A DNA stretch of 28,750 bases from Fibrobacterota bacterium (GTDB lineage Bacteria; Fibrobacterota; Chitinivibrionia; Chitinivibrionales; Chitinispirillaceae): positions 1 through 28,750 of the forward strand of contig JAEZKC010000063.1 of assembly GCA_023436205.1 (NCBI GenBank). Reading direction: 5' to 3'. Below, piece by piece: positions 1-7,260 of the stretch (positions are counted from its first letter, which is position 1; the number at the start of each line of letters is the position of its first letter). Below the pieces are notes generated by a model, which had not been told where the DNA came from, made no database searches, and was given only the letters and a program-made list of their open reading frames with translations. The position numbers were made by a program, and so were the translations under genes.

Positions 1-121
1 AGCGGCAAAAAGTAACGGCTGAAGGGTGACTGGACCTCGGGGCGAATGCTATTTTGAGGTAAGATCTTTGATAGGCGGATGGAAAAGCGCAGGCTTCGGG
101 GAAGAACTATAGTACCTAATC

Positions 122-736
122 GGTGCTAGGTACTATGATGCGGATGTGGGTTATTGGATAAGCACTGATCCAAAAGAACAATTTTGGTCTCTATATAGTT
201 ACACGGGAAATGGTTTTAGCCCTGTAAATGGAATAGATGCTGATGGGTGTGATTTTGGAGTTGTATCTGTTCCCACCATAATCGCTGGGGCAACATATCT
301 TACTTATACAGCTCCTATTTGGGTTCCCAGAGTAGCTTCTGGCTTAAATCGAGCAAGCATGTTTTGGGCACGACATGGGCCAACTGTCATTGCTGCAGGT
401 TATGGTATGGCAGCAAGAGCCAACTCATTATATTTACGAGGAGTTCAGTTTTTCGAAAGCAGGAACACTTGGCAAGACGCTATGAAATTCGCTATACCTG
501 CAGCAATATTATCTAGGTTTTTTCCAACTGTGGATGATGTTTTTGACCATTTTGTCCAAGCTTCAGGGAATGACTTTTTGGGTAATATGTACACGATTGC
601 TGATGAGACAGTTGATTTTGTTGCCGAACTGCAATTCAATGGGTTAGTAGAGGGTAGTGGTGCACCCTTAATGTTAGATGGTCCTGCACCTATAGATAAT
701 ACGTATACAGATTCGCAATTGAACTTTGATGACTAG
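122..736 (+). pseudogene. Displaced Rhs-core C-terminal tip with unknown (possible toxin) tail
   Basis: The reading frame opens after a stop at 110-112 and begins with the end of an Rhs repeat-associated core: GARYYDADVGYW, then STDPKEQFW, then a GIDADG boundary near codon 41. After that comes about 160 residues of unrecognised sequence, which is where polymorphic Rhs proteins carry their toxin domain. Nothing like the 1000-plus residue Rhs body lies upstream: the 110 bases before it contain stops in this frame, and the only nearby start (GTG at 146) has no ribosome binding site. It therefore looks like a displaced orphan Rhs-CT cassette or a decayed gene end. The base composition is more AT-rich than in the housekeeping genes to the right. 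The Rhs-core identity is firm; the toxin role of the tail is inferred from family architecture only. Confidence 0.7.
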
Positions 737-1100
737 TTTATTTAGCGAAGGTATGGGTTTTCTCCAGCTTGTAAAAATATTTTCTATAAATAAAGGGAGT
801 GTAACAGATTTGAGAAAAGTTTACAGCACGCCACAATTCTTGCTTGGTTCATTTTTCATTTTATGTGCTATTTTAATTGCAATAGCTGGTTATTCTCCTG
901 GATATAAATATTATGCAGAAGGATTTGAGGCATATATCAGAGCTGTTTTGGTGAGTATTGTTGGAGGGATTCTAATTTTATATTCTTTTACAAGTAAAGA
1001 TCGTAAGTCTATCAGTTGGACCATGATTATTATTATTTCTTTATCAATATTCGCAATAGAATTCCTATCGCATCATCTTTATATTTCTTGGAAAAATTAA
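729..1100 (+). CDS. Small membrane protein, candidate immunity partner of the Rhs tail
   Basis: The protein is about 123 residues long with three predicted hydrophobic segments: around residues 38-55 (FLLGSFFILCAILIAIAG), 68-84 and 96-112. The ATG at 729 overlaps the stop of the preceding Rhs-tip frame (734-736). A TTG at 726 and an ATG at 753 are alternative starts, and none has a good ribosome binding site. In Rhs loci the gene directly behind the toxin tail usually encodes its immunity protein, and membrane immunity proteins are common against toxins acting at the membrane or in the periplasm. I do not recognise the family, so the immunity role rests on position and overlap alone. Confidence 0.5.
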   Translation: MTSLFSEGMGFLQLVKIFSINKGSVTDLRKVYSTPQFLLGSFFILCAILIAIAGYSPGYKYYAEGFEAYIRAVLVSIVGGILILYSFTSKDRKSISWTMIIIISLSIFAIEFLSHHLYISWKN

Positions 1101-1154
1101 CAAGTTTCGATTCCCGCCTTTCGCGCAATGCTGCGCACTGGCGAAGTGTCCTCA

Positions 1155-1425
1155 TTTACGCCCTGCGTTGCATTGTGCGATGGGCGCTACCATATATGCC
1201 AGAGCGGCTACTGAGCGGGCTAAGGTGAGTACGGATCCGGCGGAGCAGTTTTGGGATAGATATACATATGGACCAGGAAATCCAATTGTTGGGGTTGATC
1301 CGAATGGAAAGATTTGGGAAACCTACTACGTTCAACCTCATTTCTGGAATAACCTTTTTTATCGTTTTTTGGGTAGTGTCAAGAATTTTTCGCACATTTC
1401 TTTTTATCAAGTAATTCCAATTTAA
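1155..1425 (+). pseudogene. Second Rhs-core tip, frameshifted remnant
   Basis: The frame from about 1216 reads STDPAEQFWDRYTYG, then GNPIVGVDPNGK, a second Rhs repeat-associated core end homologous to the one at 122-240. Just upstream, the expected G-x-RYYD...GYW segment can be followed only by changing frame: around 1159-1202 another frame reads GRYH...SGY followed by a stop. The tail after the DPNG boundary is only about 38 residues and ends in a stop, too short for a complete toxin domain. It is best read as a decayed alternative Rhs tip stacked behind the first. The core motif is convincing; the exact left edge is approximate. Confidence 0.6.
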
Positions 1426-1463
1426 TACTTATGGTTTCTCTCCGTATGGCGAGTTAAGATTTT

Positions 1464-1610
1464 TCAGGCTGTCTGTTCAGTGTATTTCAATTCCTTCAAA
1501 AGCTCGATATTGAGATAACGCTTGGTACTCCATTTCGATCCGGCTATATGCCTCAGACGGGCCGCAGCCAGCATAAGGGCTGATTGCCTGTTGATTCCCA
1601 CCCTTTTTTA
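1464..1610 (-). pseudogene. Short C-terminal coding remnant, possibly of a transposase
   Basis: On the minus strand one frame is open for about 48 codons up to a stop at 1464-1466 and reads NRQSALMLAAARLRHIAG, then SKWSTKRYLN, then a Leu/Glu/Lys-rich end. It is closed upstream by an in-frame stop near 1612. The basic, Arg/Lys-rich helical ending resembles the C-terminus of insertion-sequence transposases, and the setting among broken Rhs tips fits a mobile-element scar. I cannot name an IS family, and no terminal inverted repeats are evident. A chance open frame is possible. Confidence 0.25.
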
Positions 1611-1793
1611 CCCGCTCGTTCCCACGCTCTTTTCATTAGTTAAGGTAACGGCTCCTAAATGGAACGGCGACAGGTTTCTTTGCAGCTGCGTGAGTCCGCT
1701 CTTGAACAACGGATACATAAACTACGACCACCCGCCGTTTTTTTATAGCAGCAAATTGAAGTATTTGGATTAAAAGGAAAAGAGCGCGGGAAT

Positions 1794-2030
1794 TCAGGAG
1801 GGAAATCGGGAGTTCACCCCCATTTCATCTGAAGTTTTTCTATGCTTGTTTGCACAATCTGCTAAATATGAATCGATCAGATTCTGATAAGGTACTCCCG
1901 TTTCTTCCGCCAGTTTTTTAAAATAGTCGAGTGTGTCAACTCCTATACGAATGCTAATCTGCTTTTTTAGCTTTTTAGCGAAAGGATTATTTTTACCCTT
2001 CATTTTTGAAAAATCATAATGCTCTCTCAT
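1794..2030 (-). CDS. BrnA-like / ribbon-helix-helix antitoxin
   Basis: A 78-residue protein starting MREHYDFSKMKGKNNPFAKK, which matches the typical opening of BrnA antitoxins (YDFSK), followed by QISIRIGVDTLDYFKKLAEE, a CopG/ribbon-helix-helix type DNA-binding segment (residues about 27-50). The ATG at 2028-2030 was chosen because AGGAAGG lies about 7 bases upstream and because it overlaps the upstream BrnT-like frame's stop by the classic ATGA. A longer upstream extension would read through the partner gene. BrnA normally neutralises the BrnT RNase and represses the brnTA promoter. Here the toxin looks truncated, so this may be an orphan antitoxin. The last dozen residues (DEMGVNSRFPS) are not typical. 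Confidence 0.65.
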   Translation of the reverse strand: MREHYDFSKMKGKNNPFAKKLKKQISIRIGVDTLDYFKKLAEETGVPYQNLIDSYLADCANKHRKTSDEMGVNSRFPS

Positions 2031-2230
2031 GATCTGCCCTTCCTGAAATAATAGCGTGTTTCCTTTTGATCTGCTTTTCTTGAGGATATAATCCTGATGC
2101 TTTCCTCGTTTTTGCGATAGGAATAGCATACGATCATTGTAATACTAACGGTATAGTTAGCAGTATATCTTTCGAACTGTGAGCATTCGGTAATCTCCGT
2201 TTTTTTACCAGTATAAGGCTGTTGTGTCAC
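2027..2230 (-). pseudogene. Truncated BrnT-like toxin remnant
   Basis: The C-terminal part reads MIVCYSYRKNEESIRIIS, then SRKADQKETRYY, which matches the end of BrnT ribonucleases (the IRIISARKATxKE region). The first 30 or so residues of the open frame do not resemble the normal N-terminal half (WDExKxxxNxxKHGxxF), and I found no such segment in the other frames just upstream before the next gene. A normal BrnT is about 90 residues with catalytic residues in both halves, so this copy is probably inactive. Its stop overlaps the antitoxin start by ATGA, which preserves the family's toxin-then-antitoxin order. A diverged but intact short toxin is less likely. Confidence 0.55.
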
Positions 2231-2242
2231 GAGCTTTTAAAT

Positions 2243-2440
2243 TCATAGCTCGAATACTTTATCGATGGGCATTCGTCTCTTAATTTTTAGCGATGAGGCA
2301 GGAGCAATATCTTCGAGAAATGAAAAATAATCTGCAAGATCCCGGGGAGGGGCAGATGGTACCTTTTTCTTGTTTCTTTCTGTATACTCACAATCCGGCG
2401 TAAACTCCAGATTGTCATCTTTTTCTGATGAATGAGTCAT
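2243..2440 (-). CDS. Small acidic/basic protein paired with the nucleotidyltransferase
   Basis: A 65-residue protein of no recognised family. It starts at ATG 2438-2440 with GAAGGA placed 5 bases upstream and overlaps the end of the nucleotidyltransferase gene by 26 bases, a translational-coupling arrangement. The N-terminal half is polar and low in hydrophobics. The middle, around residues 34-50 (DLADYFSFLEDIAPASS), looks helical, and the end is basic (KIKRR). Small proteins in this position next to AbiEii/MNT-type nucleotidyltransferases are often the second component of a toxin-antitoxin pair. That role is inferred from overlap and position, not from sequence homology. Confidence 0.55.
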   Translation of the reverse strand: MTHSSEKDDNLEFTPDCEYTERNKKKVPSAPPRDLADYFSFLEDIAPASSLKIKRRMPIDKVFEL

Positions 2441-2942
2441 AATAGTCCTTCAAGCCATACTTTTCAAATAAATTTTTAATTTTATTTGCATCAATTTCAA
2501 TGTGGCCTATTATTTCTTTGATATCAGCAAGATCTTTTAATTTTCGTTCAGGATCGTTTGCTGCCGCAAACAATTTCATGGCAATCAGATGTACTGGTGC
2601 TACGATGGGGTACTGTGTTTGGTTAAAAATGATCTTTTTTTGAACAGCTGAGAAAATGGTATCCGCGGTATTTCCTTCTATATACATTATATCAACCCGC
2701 GAATTACCTACAGGGTGAACATGGTTTGAGAATGCGATTGAACAATGGACCGTTTCAAAACCGAGATTTTCAAAAAACGAAATAATTTTTTCTTGATTCT
2801 CTATTCTGGTAACAAAGTCAATATCCTGTGTCGCACGAACATATCCATAACCATATAGAGCAAATCCACCAATAACTGCATACTCAATATTCTGGTGTTC
2901 AAAAAAAGCTGTTACTGATTCGAAAATATCTTTTAAGCCCAT
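2415..2942 (-). CDS. Nucleotidyltransferase of the AbiEii / MNT-like superfamily
   Basis: A 175-residue protein with a nucleotidyltransferase-fold signature near the N-terminus: AVIGGFALYGYG (residues about 22-33), then RATQDIDFV (about 36-44), where the GG and the DxD-like Asp pair are the expected nucleotide and metal-binding residues. A third acidic position probably lies in SRVDIMYIE (about 82-90). The helical C-terminal half contains LKDLADIKEI, typical of AbiEii/AbiGii toxin-family and DUF1814-like proteins. Such proteins transfer nucleotides to tRNA or to a partner toxin. The gene is followed by a 26-base-overlapping small gene and then BrnT/BrnA remnants, so this is a defence or toxin-antitoxin neighbourhood. 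No Shine-Dalgarno sequence is visible before the ATG; this start keeps the conserved helix before the GG motif. Confidence 0.75.
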   Translation of the reverse strand: MGLKDIFESVTAFFEHQNIEYAVIGGFALYGYGYVRATQDIDFVTRIENQEKIISFFENLGFETVHCSIAFSNHVHPVGNSRVDIMYIEGNTADTIFSAVQKKIIFNQTQYPIVAPVHLIAMKLFAAANDPERKLKDLADIKEIIGHIEIDANKIKNLFEKYGLKDYYDSFIRKR

Positions 2943-3239
2943 AGCTATCTAATTGGAAAACCATTAAGAATTGAAAAATAAGGCTATGTTTAATATACAA
3001 TGCCGGGCTACTGTTGGCCATGGGCAAATAGCGGGCTATCCGGCTATGAACTGGGAATATTTTTGAAGGATAATACTTCAATTCCATAGTATATGTTTGG
3101 CGAAGCGGAGGTGGATGGATGGAGGAAAGTATGAGGACTATGTGCTGTGGTAGTAATCTATTTGGTCTCTACGGGATCAGGAGAAATCGTTCCATCTCCC
3201 GTTCGTAACCCAAAGTGGCCACTAATTCCGGTTCCTATC
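2943..3239. other. Intergenic stretch with no recognised gene
   Basis: No coding frame with family resemblance, RNA gene or clear promoter was seen. The left end must hold the promoter of the minus-strand nucleotidyltransferase, but no convincing -35/-10 pair with proper spacing to its start is visible. The right end runs into the repeat region that starts near 3240. Confidence 0.4.
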
Positions 3240-3345
3240 CCTTGTCGTGATGGATAGACTCTGATGACTATCTTTGAAGGTGCCAGGATGCGAGGGAGGA
3301 GGCTGGTGGCCTATGAGGCGTATTCGCCGTTAACAATAGGATTCG
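3240..3345 (-). repeat. Distal block of the composite repeat, copy 1
   Basis: This block shares TGGATARACTCYGATGACTA with 9941-9960 and the hairpin GGCG-N4-CGCC followed by GTTA (3317-3332) with 10009-10024; the opposite-strand version lies at about 8733-8805. The four loop bases differ between copies (TATT, TCTT) while the stem is conserved, which suggests that the hairpin matters. It is the outermost part of the element that trails the dxs gene. Confidence 0.6.
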
Positions 3346-3550
3346 GAACGAAAGAACAGCCGAGTATGAGAAACGCGTACGAGTACCGCTGCGCTGAGTA
3401 CGAAAAGAACGGGGCTCTGTCGGTATTGTTGGAATTTGCGATGGACGATGAGCGATGAGCGAATTATGAATTGAAGAAAAGAGAACACCCCGAGGTTGGA
3501 AGTTCTTTATTCGCATATCAACCATCGTTGATCGTAGATCAGGATTATGC

Positions 3551-3762
3551 TTCGACTTCGGCGGACCTACGCTCAGCATGAGCGGAGCGGGGCAGCAACG
3601 TACATAATAATCCTATTTTCTGAAATCAACAATTCTCTTTCGGCTCCGGCGGACCTACGCTCAGCATGAGCTGAACGGGGCAGCCCTTATGGGGATTGAT
3701 GATAATAGGATTATACTTCGACTCCGGAAGACCTACGCTCAGTATGAGCGGAGCGGGGCAAC
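3551..3762 (-). repeat. Three hairpin units of the composite repeat behind dxs
   Basis: Three near-identical 46-base units lie at 3551-3596, 3639-3684 and 3717-3762. Each reads on the plus strand TTCGxCTYCGGMRGACCTAC, then CGCTCA-GYA-TGAGCK, then GGAGCGGGGC or a close variant. The CGCTCA/TGAGCG arms form a 6-bp hairpin with a 3-base loop. Between the first and second units lies a partial heptad, ATCAACAATTCTC (3625-3637). The same unit recurs near 8644, 10047 and 10162. In the direction of transcription of dxs these units lie after its stop codon. Confidence 0.75.
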
Positions 3763-3802
3763 ACCACACTAGAACATGAGCGCAAGCGGCATAATCCTGC
3801 CA

Positions 3803-3834
3803 ATCAACAATCATCAATCAAAAATCAACAATTC
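3803..3834 (-). repeat. Heptanucleotide tandem array directly behind dxs
   Basis: The plus strand reads ATCAACA, ATCATCA, ATCAAAA, ATCAACA, ATTC: four 7-base units ending 2 bases from the dxs stop codon. Read in the direction of dxs transcription it begins GAATTGTTGA. The same start and the same 7-base period appear directly behind the genes at 8150-8554 and 10273-13215. Heptad arrays are known from some cyanobacterial genomes (STRR repeats); no relationship is implied beyond the period. Confidence 0.7.
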
Positions 3835-3836
3835 CC

Positions 3837-5732
3837 TTACACTGCCACTGCCGCTTCCACACCCGCAAACACCTTGAGCTTCGCCACCATGTCCTCAACA
3901 GAAAGCCCCAGATCCTTTCTTAGCTTCTTCACATCGCCGTGGCTCACAAACTGGTCGGGAAGACCGAAGCGCATGAACCTGGGCGCCAGCTCCAGCTCGG
4001 AGGCAAGCTCCATGATAGCTGAACCGAATCCGCCGGGAAGAGCATTGTTTTCAAACGTGGCCACATGGGTGTGGCTGGACAGAAGATCATAATAGAAATC
4101 TCTGTTCAGTGGCTTTGCAAAACGCGCATCAACCAGAGTGGCATCTATGCCGTGGCTTTTGAGCAGTGCATGAGTTTCAGCTGCATCGGGTAGAAAATCT
4201 CCAATGGAAATCAGGGCAAGCTTGCTGCCCTTTTCCTTAACGACGGGCATGCCAATTTCCAGTTTGCTCACCGGGCCGCTGAAATCCTCGCCGGGACCGC
4301 CTCCTCGGGGGTAGCGGATAAAAACAGGGCCTCCGCTGTAATCCACTGCAGTATGCATCATGTCCCGAAGCTCTTTTTCGTTTCCGGGGGCCATGATCAC
4401 AGCTCCGGGAACGGTTCGCAAATATGATAAATCAAAATTGCCGTGATGGGTAGGACCGTCATCACCAACAAGGCCCGCTCTGTCGATACAGAAAATCACG
4501 TTTGTTTTGTCAAGAGCGACATCCTGCATGATCTGATCGTAAGCTCTCTGAAGGAAACTTGAGTAGATGGCGACCACCGGTTTGAGTCCTTTTAGCGCCA
4601 GCCCTGCTGCAAAGGTGACAGCATGCCCTTCGGCAATTCCCACATCGAAGAACCGGTCGGGGAATGCATCCCTGAAATCCGTGAGCTTGGTGCCATCGGG
4701 CATGGCAGCGGTAATGGCCACCACATCTTTTCTCTGTTGTCCAAGCTCAACCATGGTGCTTCCGAAGACATCACTGTAGGTTGGCTTGGAAGTGGTCATT
4801 TTGATCACATCGCCGGTTTCAGGAGAGAATTTGCTTATGCCGTGATACTTGGTGGCATCCTTTTCGGCAAAGGTGTAGCCCTTTCCTTTTTTAGTGATCA
4901 CATGCACCAGTACCGGTCCGCTTGACTGCTCTTTTACAAACTTGAATACCTCGATCAAATCGGGAATGTTATGCCCGTCAATGGGACCGATATACCTCAG
5001 GCCCATATCCTCGAAAAGCTTTCCGGGGATGATAATGTGCTTGAGGGCGTCATCCATCTTGTGGAAGATGCTGCGAATCCCTTTTCCGACGTTTGAGAAA
5101 TTGCCGAGCAGGTCCCAGATTTCGCTTTTGATTTTGTTGTAGCGTTTGTCAGTGATAACTCTGGTGAGGTAGCGAGAGAGTGCTCCCACGTTCTTTGAAA
5201 TGGACATCTCGTTATCGTTAAGCACCACTGTCATGGGTGTGGACGAAGAGCCCAGGTTATTGAGGCCCTCCAGGGCAAGCCCACCGCTCATGGAACCGTC
5301 ACCGATCACCGCCACGACTGCGCTGTTCTGCTTGAGAATGTCCCGTCCCATGGCCATGCCCAGCGCCGCGCTTATGGAGGTTGACGCATGTCCCACGGAG
5401 AAGCTGTCGTGCTCGCTTTCTGAGATACGGGGAAAACCGCTCAAGCCGCCATGCTGGCGAATGGTTCCGAACTGCTCGCGCCGTCCGGTCAGAATCTTGT
5501 GTGGATAGGCCTGATGTCCCACATCCCAGACAATCTTGTCTTCCGGGGTCTTATAGCAATAGTGCAGCGCCAGAGTAAGTTCCACCACTCCCAGGCTGGA
5601 AGCCAGGTGGCCGCCGGTTTTGCTCACCTTTTCGATCAGAAATGAGCGCATTTCAGAAGCAAGCTGACCAAGGTTTTCTACTGGGATAGTGCGAAGGTCC
5701 GCAGGGGAATTTATCTGTTCAAGAAGACTCAA
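3837..5732 (-). CDS. dxs: 1-deoxy-D-xylulose-5-phosphate synthase
   Basis: Catalyses thiamine-diphosphate-dependent condensation of pyruvate and glyceraldehyde 3-phosphate to DXP, the first step of the MEP isoprenoid pathway, in the cytosol. The 631-residue protein has the normal length and the three transketolase-type domains. Visible motifs are the GHLASSLG segment (41-48), DVGHQAYPHK (70-79, substrate-contact His), the ThDP/Mg motif GDGSMSGG ending in LNDNEMSIS (144-179), THHGNFDLSYLR, and VGIAEGHAV with the catalytic Glu near residue 370. The start is a TTG at 5730-5732; GAAAGGA sits 8 bases upstream and no in-frame ATG or GTG fits better. The gene stands alone, with a repeat array directly behind its stop and tgt divergent on the other side. 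Confidence 0.97.
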   Translation of the reverse strand: MSLLEQINSPADLRTIPVENLGQLASEMRSFLIEKVSKTGGHLASSLGVVELTLALHYCYKTPEDKIVWDVGHQAYPHKILTGRREQFGTIRQHGGLSGFPRISESEHDSFSVGHASTSISAALGMAMGRDILKQNSAVVAVIGDGSMSGGLALEGLNNLGSSSTPMTVVLNDNEMSISKNVGALSRYLTRVITDKRYNKIKSEIWDLLGNFSNVGKGIRSIFHKMDDALKHIIIPGKLFEDMGLRYIGPIDGHNIPDLIEVFKFVKEQSSGPVLVHVITKKGKGYTFAEKDATKYHGISKFSPETGDVIKMTTSKPTYSDVFGSTMVELGQQRKDVVAITAAMPDGTKLTDFRDAFPDRFFDVGIAEGHAVTFAAGLALKGLKPVVAIYSSFLQRAYDQIMQDVALDKTNVIFCIDRAGLVGDDGPTHHGNFDLSYLRTVPGAVIMAPGNEKELRDMMHTAVDYSGGPVFIRYPRGGGPGEDFSGPVSKLEIGMPVVKEKGSKLALISIGDFLPDAAETHALLKSHGIDATLVDARFAKPLNRDFYYDLLSSHTHVATFENNALPGGFGSAIMELASELELAPRFMRFGLPDQFVSHGDVKKLRKDLGLSVEDMVAKLKVFAGVEAAVAV

Positions 5733-6092
5733 AATCTGTATCCTTTCAAGTGGATTCTCAACGCCTTGTGCTGAGGAACTATGGGATTATGCAGTGACTA
5801 AGGTGTCCTGACCCAAAGTGGTATTTATATGTACTAAAGATACCTAAAACAGCTGAATGGTAGCAAGTCAATAATCCTGCTCCCTGCGCTGTTTTTGGCA
5901 CCGATTGCCTTAATCAGTGTCTGATTACGTGGAGGAAACTATTTTCCAAACGGCTTTCATAAAAAAAACAGCTTTTTTGCACTCAGTGATCACCGCGTGA
6001 GGTCCTCCTTTTCGTTCCGAGGCTGCAGTTTGATCATGAGATCGCTCTCAAGAGTTCGAAAAGCTCACAAAAGTGGCTATTTCAGGAGTTTT
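5733..6092. other. Divergent intergenic region between dxs and tgt
   Basis: The 360-base gap must hold promoters for both genes. For dxs (minus strand) a possible -10 of the form TATAAA lies in the 5835-5850 region, with only a weak -35. For tgt no convincing hexamer pair is seen. An A-run / CAGC / T-run near 5961-5979 could form a weak AT hairpin. No RNA motif such as a ThDP riboswitch is recognisable ahead of dxs. Confidence 0.3.
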
Positions 6093-7235
6093 ATGAGTAA
6101 TTTAGATTTCCGCCTAATCGCACAAGACCCCTCCGGTTCTGCAAGAGCTGCGGTCTACTCAACTGCCCACAGCACCATAGAAACCCCCATTTTCATGCCT
6201 GTAGGCACTCAGGCGACAGTGAAATCCCTTTCACCGAGGGAGCTTCATGAGTGTTCCTGCCCCATCATTCTGGCCAACACCTACCACCTGCACCTCAGGC
6301 CGGGCGATGAACTGATCAGGGATGCCGGGGGATTGCACCGTTTCGAGAGCTGGGACAGGTCTATTCTCACCGACAGCGGCGGATTTCAGGTGTTCAGCCT
6401 GAGGGATATATCCAAGATTTCCGACGAGGGAGTTGAATTTCAGTCGCATATTGATGGATCCAAGCACTTTTTCTCTCCTGAGCGGGTGATGGAAATTGAG
6501 CACAATCTGGGTGCCGACATCATAATGGCCTTTGATGAGTGCCCGCCATCGGAGGCGGACAGTGCCAAAATTGAAAAAGCGGTGAACCGGACTCTGGCCT
6601 GGGCAAAGCGCTGCCTTGATCATCATGCGAAAACTCCTTTTCACCACGGTTACCCTCAGTACCTCTTTGGAATCGTTCAGGGAGGGACGCTCGAGCCTCT
6701 GAGGGCACGATGCGCTCGTGAACTTATCGCCATGGATTTCCCGGGGTATGCGGTGGGAGGGCTTGCGGTTGGTGAAAGCATTGAAAAAACCTACGAAGTG
6801 GTGCGGTATACTGCAAAGCTTCTTCCTGAAGATAAGCCGCGATATCTTATGGGGGTGGGTACTCCCGCAGATATTCTTGAATGTATCGATCGCGGTATCG
6901 ACATGTTTGACTGTGTTCTTCCCACCCGCAATGCAAGAAACGGGTCTGCCTTTACCTATAATGGAAAGCTGAATATCAGAAACGCCCAGTTTACAAGGGA
7001 TTTTGATCACGCGCTGGATGACAACTGCTCCTGTTACGCATGTTCAAATTTCAGCCGCGCCTATATTCGGCATCTGTACATGGCCGGTGAGATTCTGGCA
7101 ATCAGGCTGATGACGCTGCATAATATTCATTTCTATATGGATCTTGTCAGGAGTGCCCGGGCTCATATTCTGGATGGCACCTTTTCACAGTGGAAGACGG
7201 AAACACTCAACCGCATGGCATCTGTCCAGGGATAG
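6093..7235 (+). CDS. tgt: Queuine tRNA-ribosyltransferase (tRNA-guanine transglycosylase)
   Basis: Exchanges guanine-34 of GUN-anticodon tRNAs for preQ1 in queuosine synthesis. The 380-residue protein shows the family's diagnostic segments: ANTYHLHLRPG (61-71), TDSGGFQVFSL (93-103, catalytic Asp94), GIVQGG (193-198), GGLAVGE (222-228), DMFDCVLPTRNARNG (270-284, containing the Asp nucleophile), and the zinc site C312-x-C314-xx-C317 with H343 in MTLHN. I chose ATG 6093 because AGGAG lies 4 bases upstream and family homology begins here; the frame is open back to 5997, but that extension has no family resemblance. It heads a plus-strand cluster with two further genes 25 bases downstream and overlapping. 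No other queuosine gene is visible in the window. Confidence 0.97.
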   Translation: MSNLDFRLIAQDPSGSARAAVYSTAHSTIETPIFMPVGTQATVKSLSPRELHECSCPIILANTYHLHLRPGDELIRDAGGLHRFESWDRSILTDSGGFQVFSLRDISKISDEGVEFQSHIDGSKHFFSPERVMEIEHNLGADIIMAFDECPPSEADSAKIEKAVNRTLAWAKRCLDHHAKTPFHHGYPQYLFGIVQGGTLEPLRARCARELIAMDFPGYAVGGLAVGESIEKTYEVVRYTAKLLPEDKPRYLMGVGTPADILECIDRGIDMFDCVLPTRNARNGSAFTYNGKLNIRNAQFTRDFDHALDDNCSCYACSNFSRAYIRHLYMAGEILAIRLMTLHNIHFYMDLVRSARAHILDGTFSQWKTETLNRMASVQG

Positions 7236-7260
7236 TGGAATATTCATGGATGGTGAAGTC

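Noticed and set aside
2027..2129. Longer form of the BrnA-like protein starting at 2129
   Set aside because: The extra 33 residues are the BrnT-coding stretch read in another frame; the good ribosome binding site and ATGA overlap favour the start at 2030.
3264..3579. Short open frames in the region left of dxs
   Set aside because: They cross the distal block and hairpin unit of the composite repeat and lack coding character.
3803..3834. Possible CRISPR-like array from the recurring ATCAACA units
   Set aside because: The units are contiguous 7-mers without spacers, and no cas gene is present in the window.
5961..5979. A-run / CAGC / T-run upstream of tgt as an intrinsic terminator
   Set aside because: The stem would be only A-T pairs with no GC core, and it lies between divergent genes where no transcript needs to end.
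6231..7010. A 259-codon open frame on the minus strand across tgt
   Set aside because: It lies wholly inside the well-supported tgt gene, has no family resemblance and no ribosome binding site, and is explained by tgt codon use.
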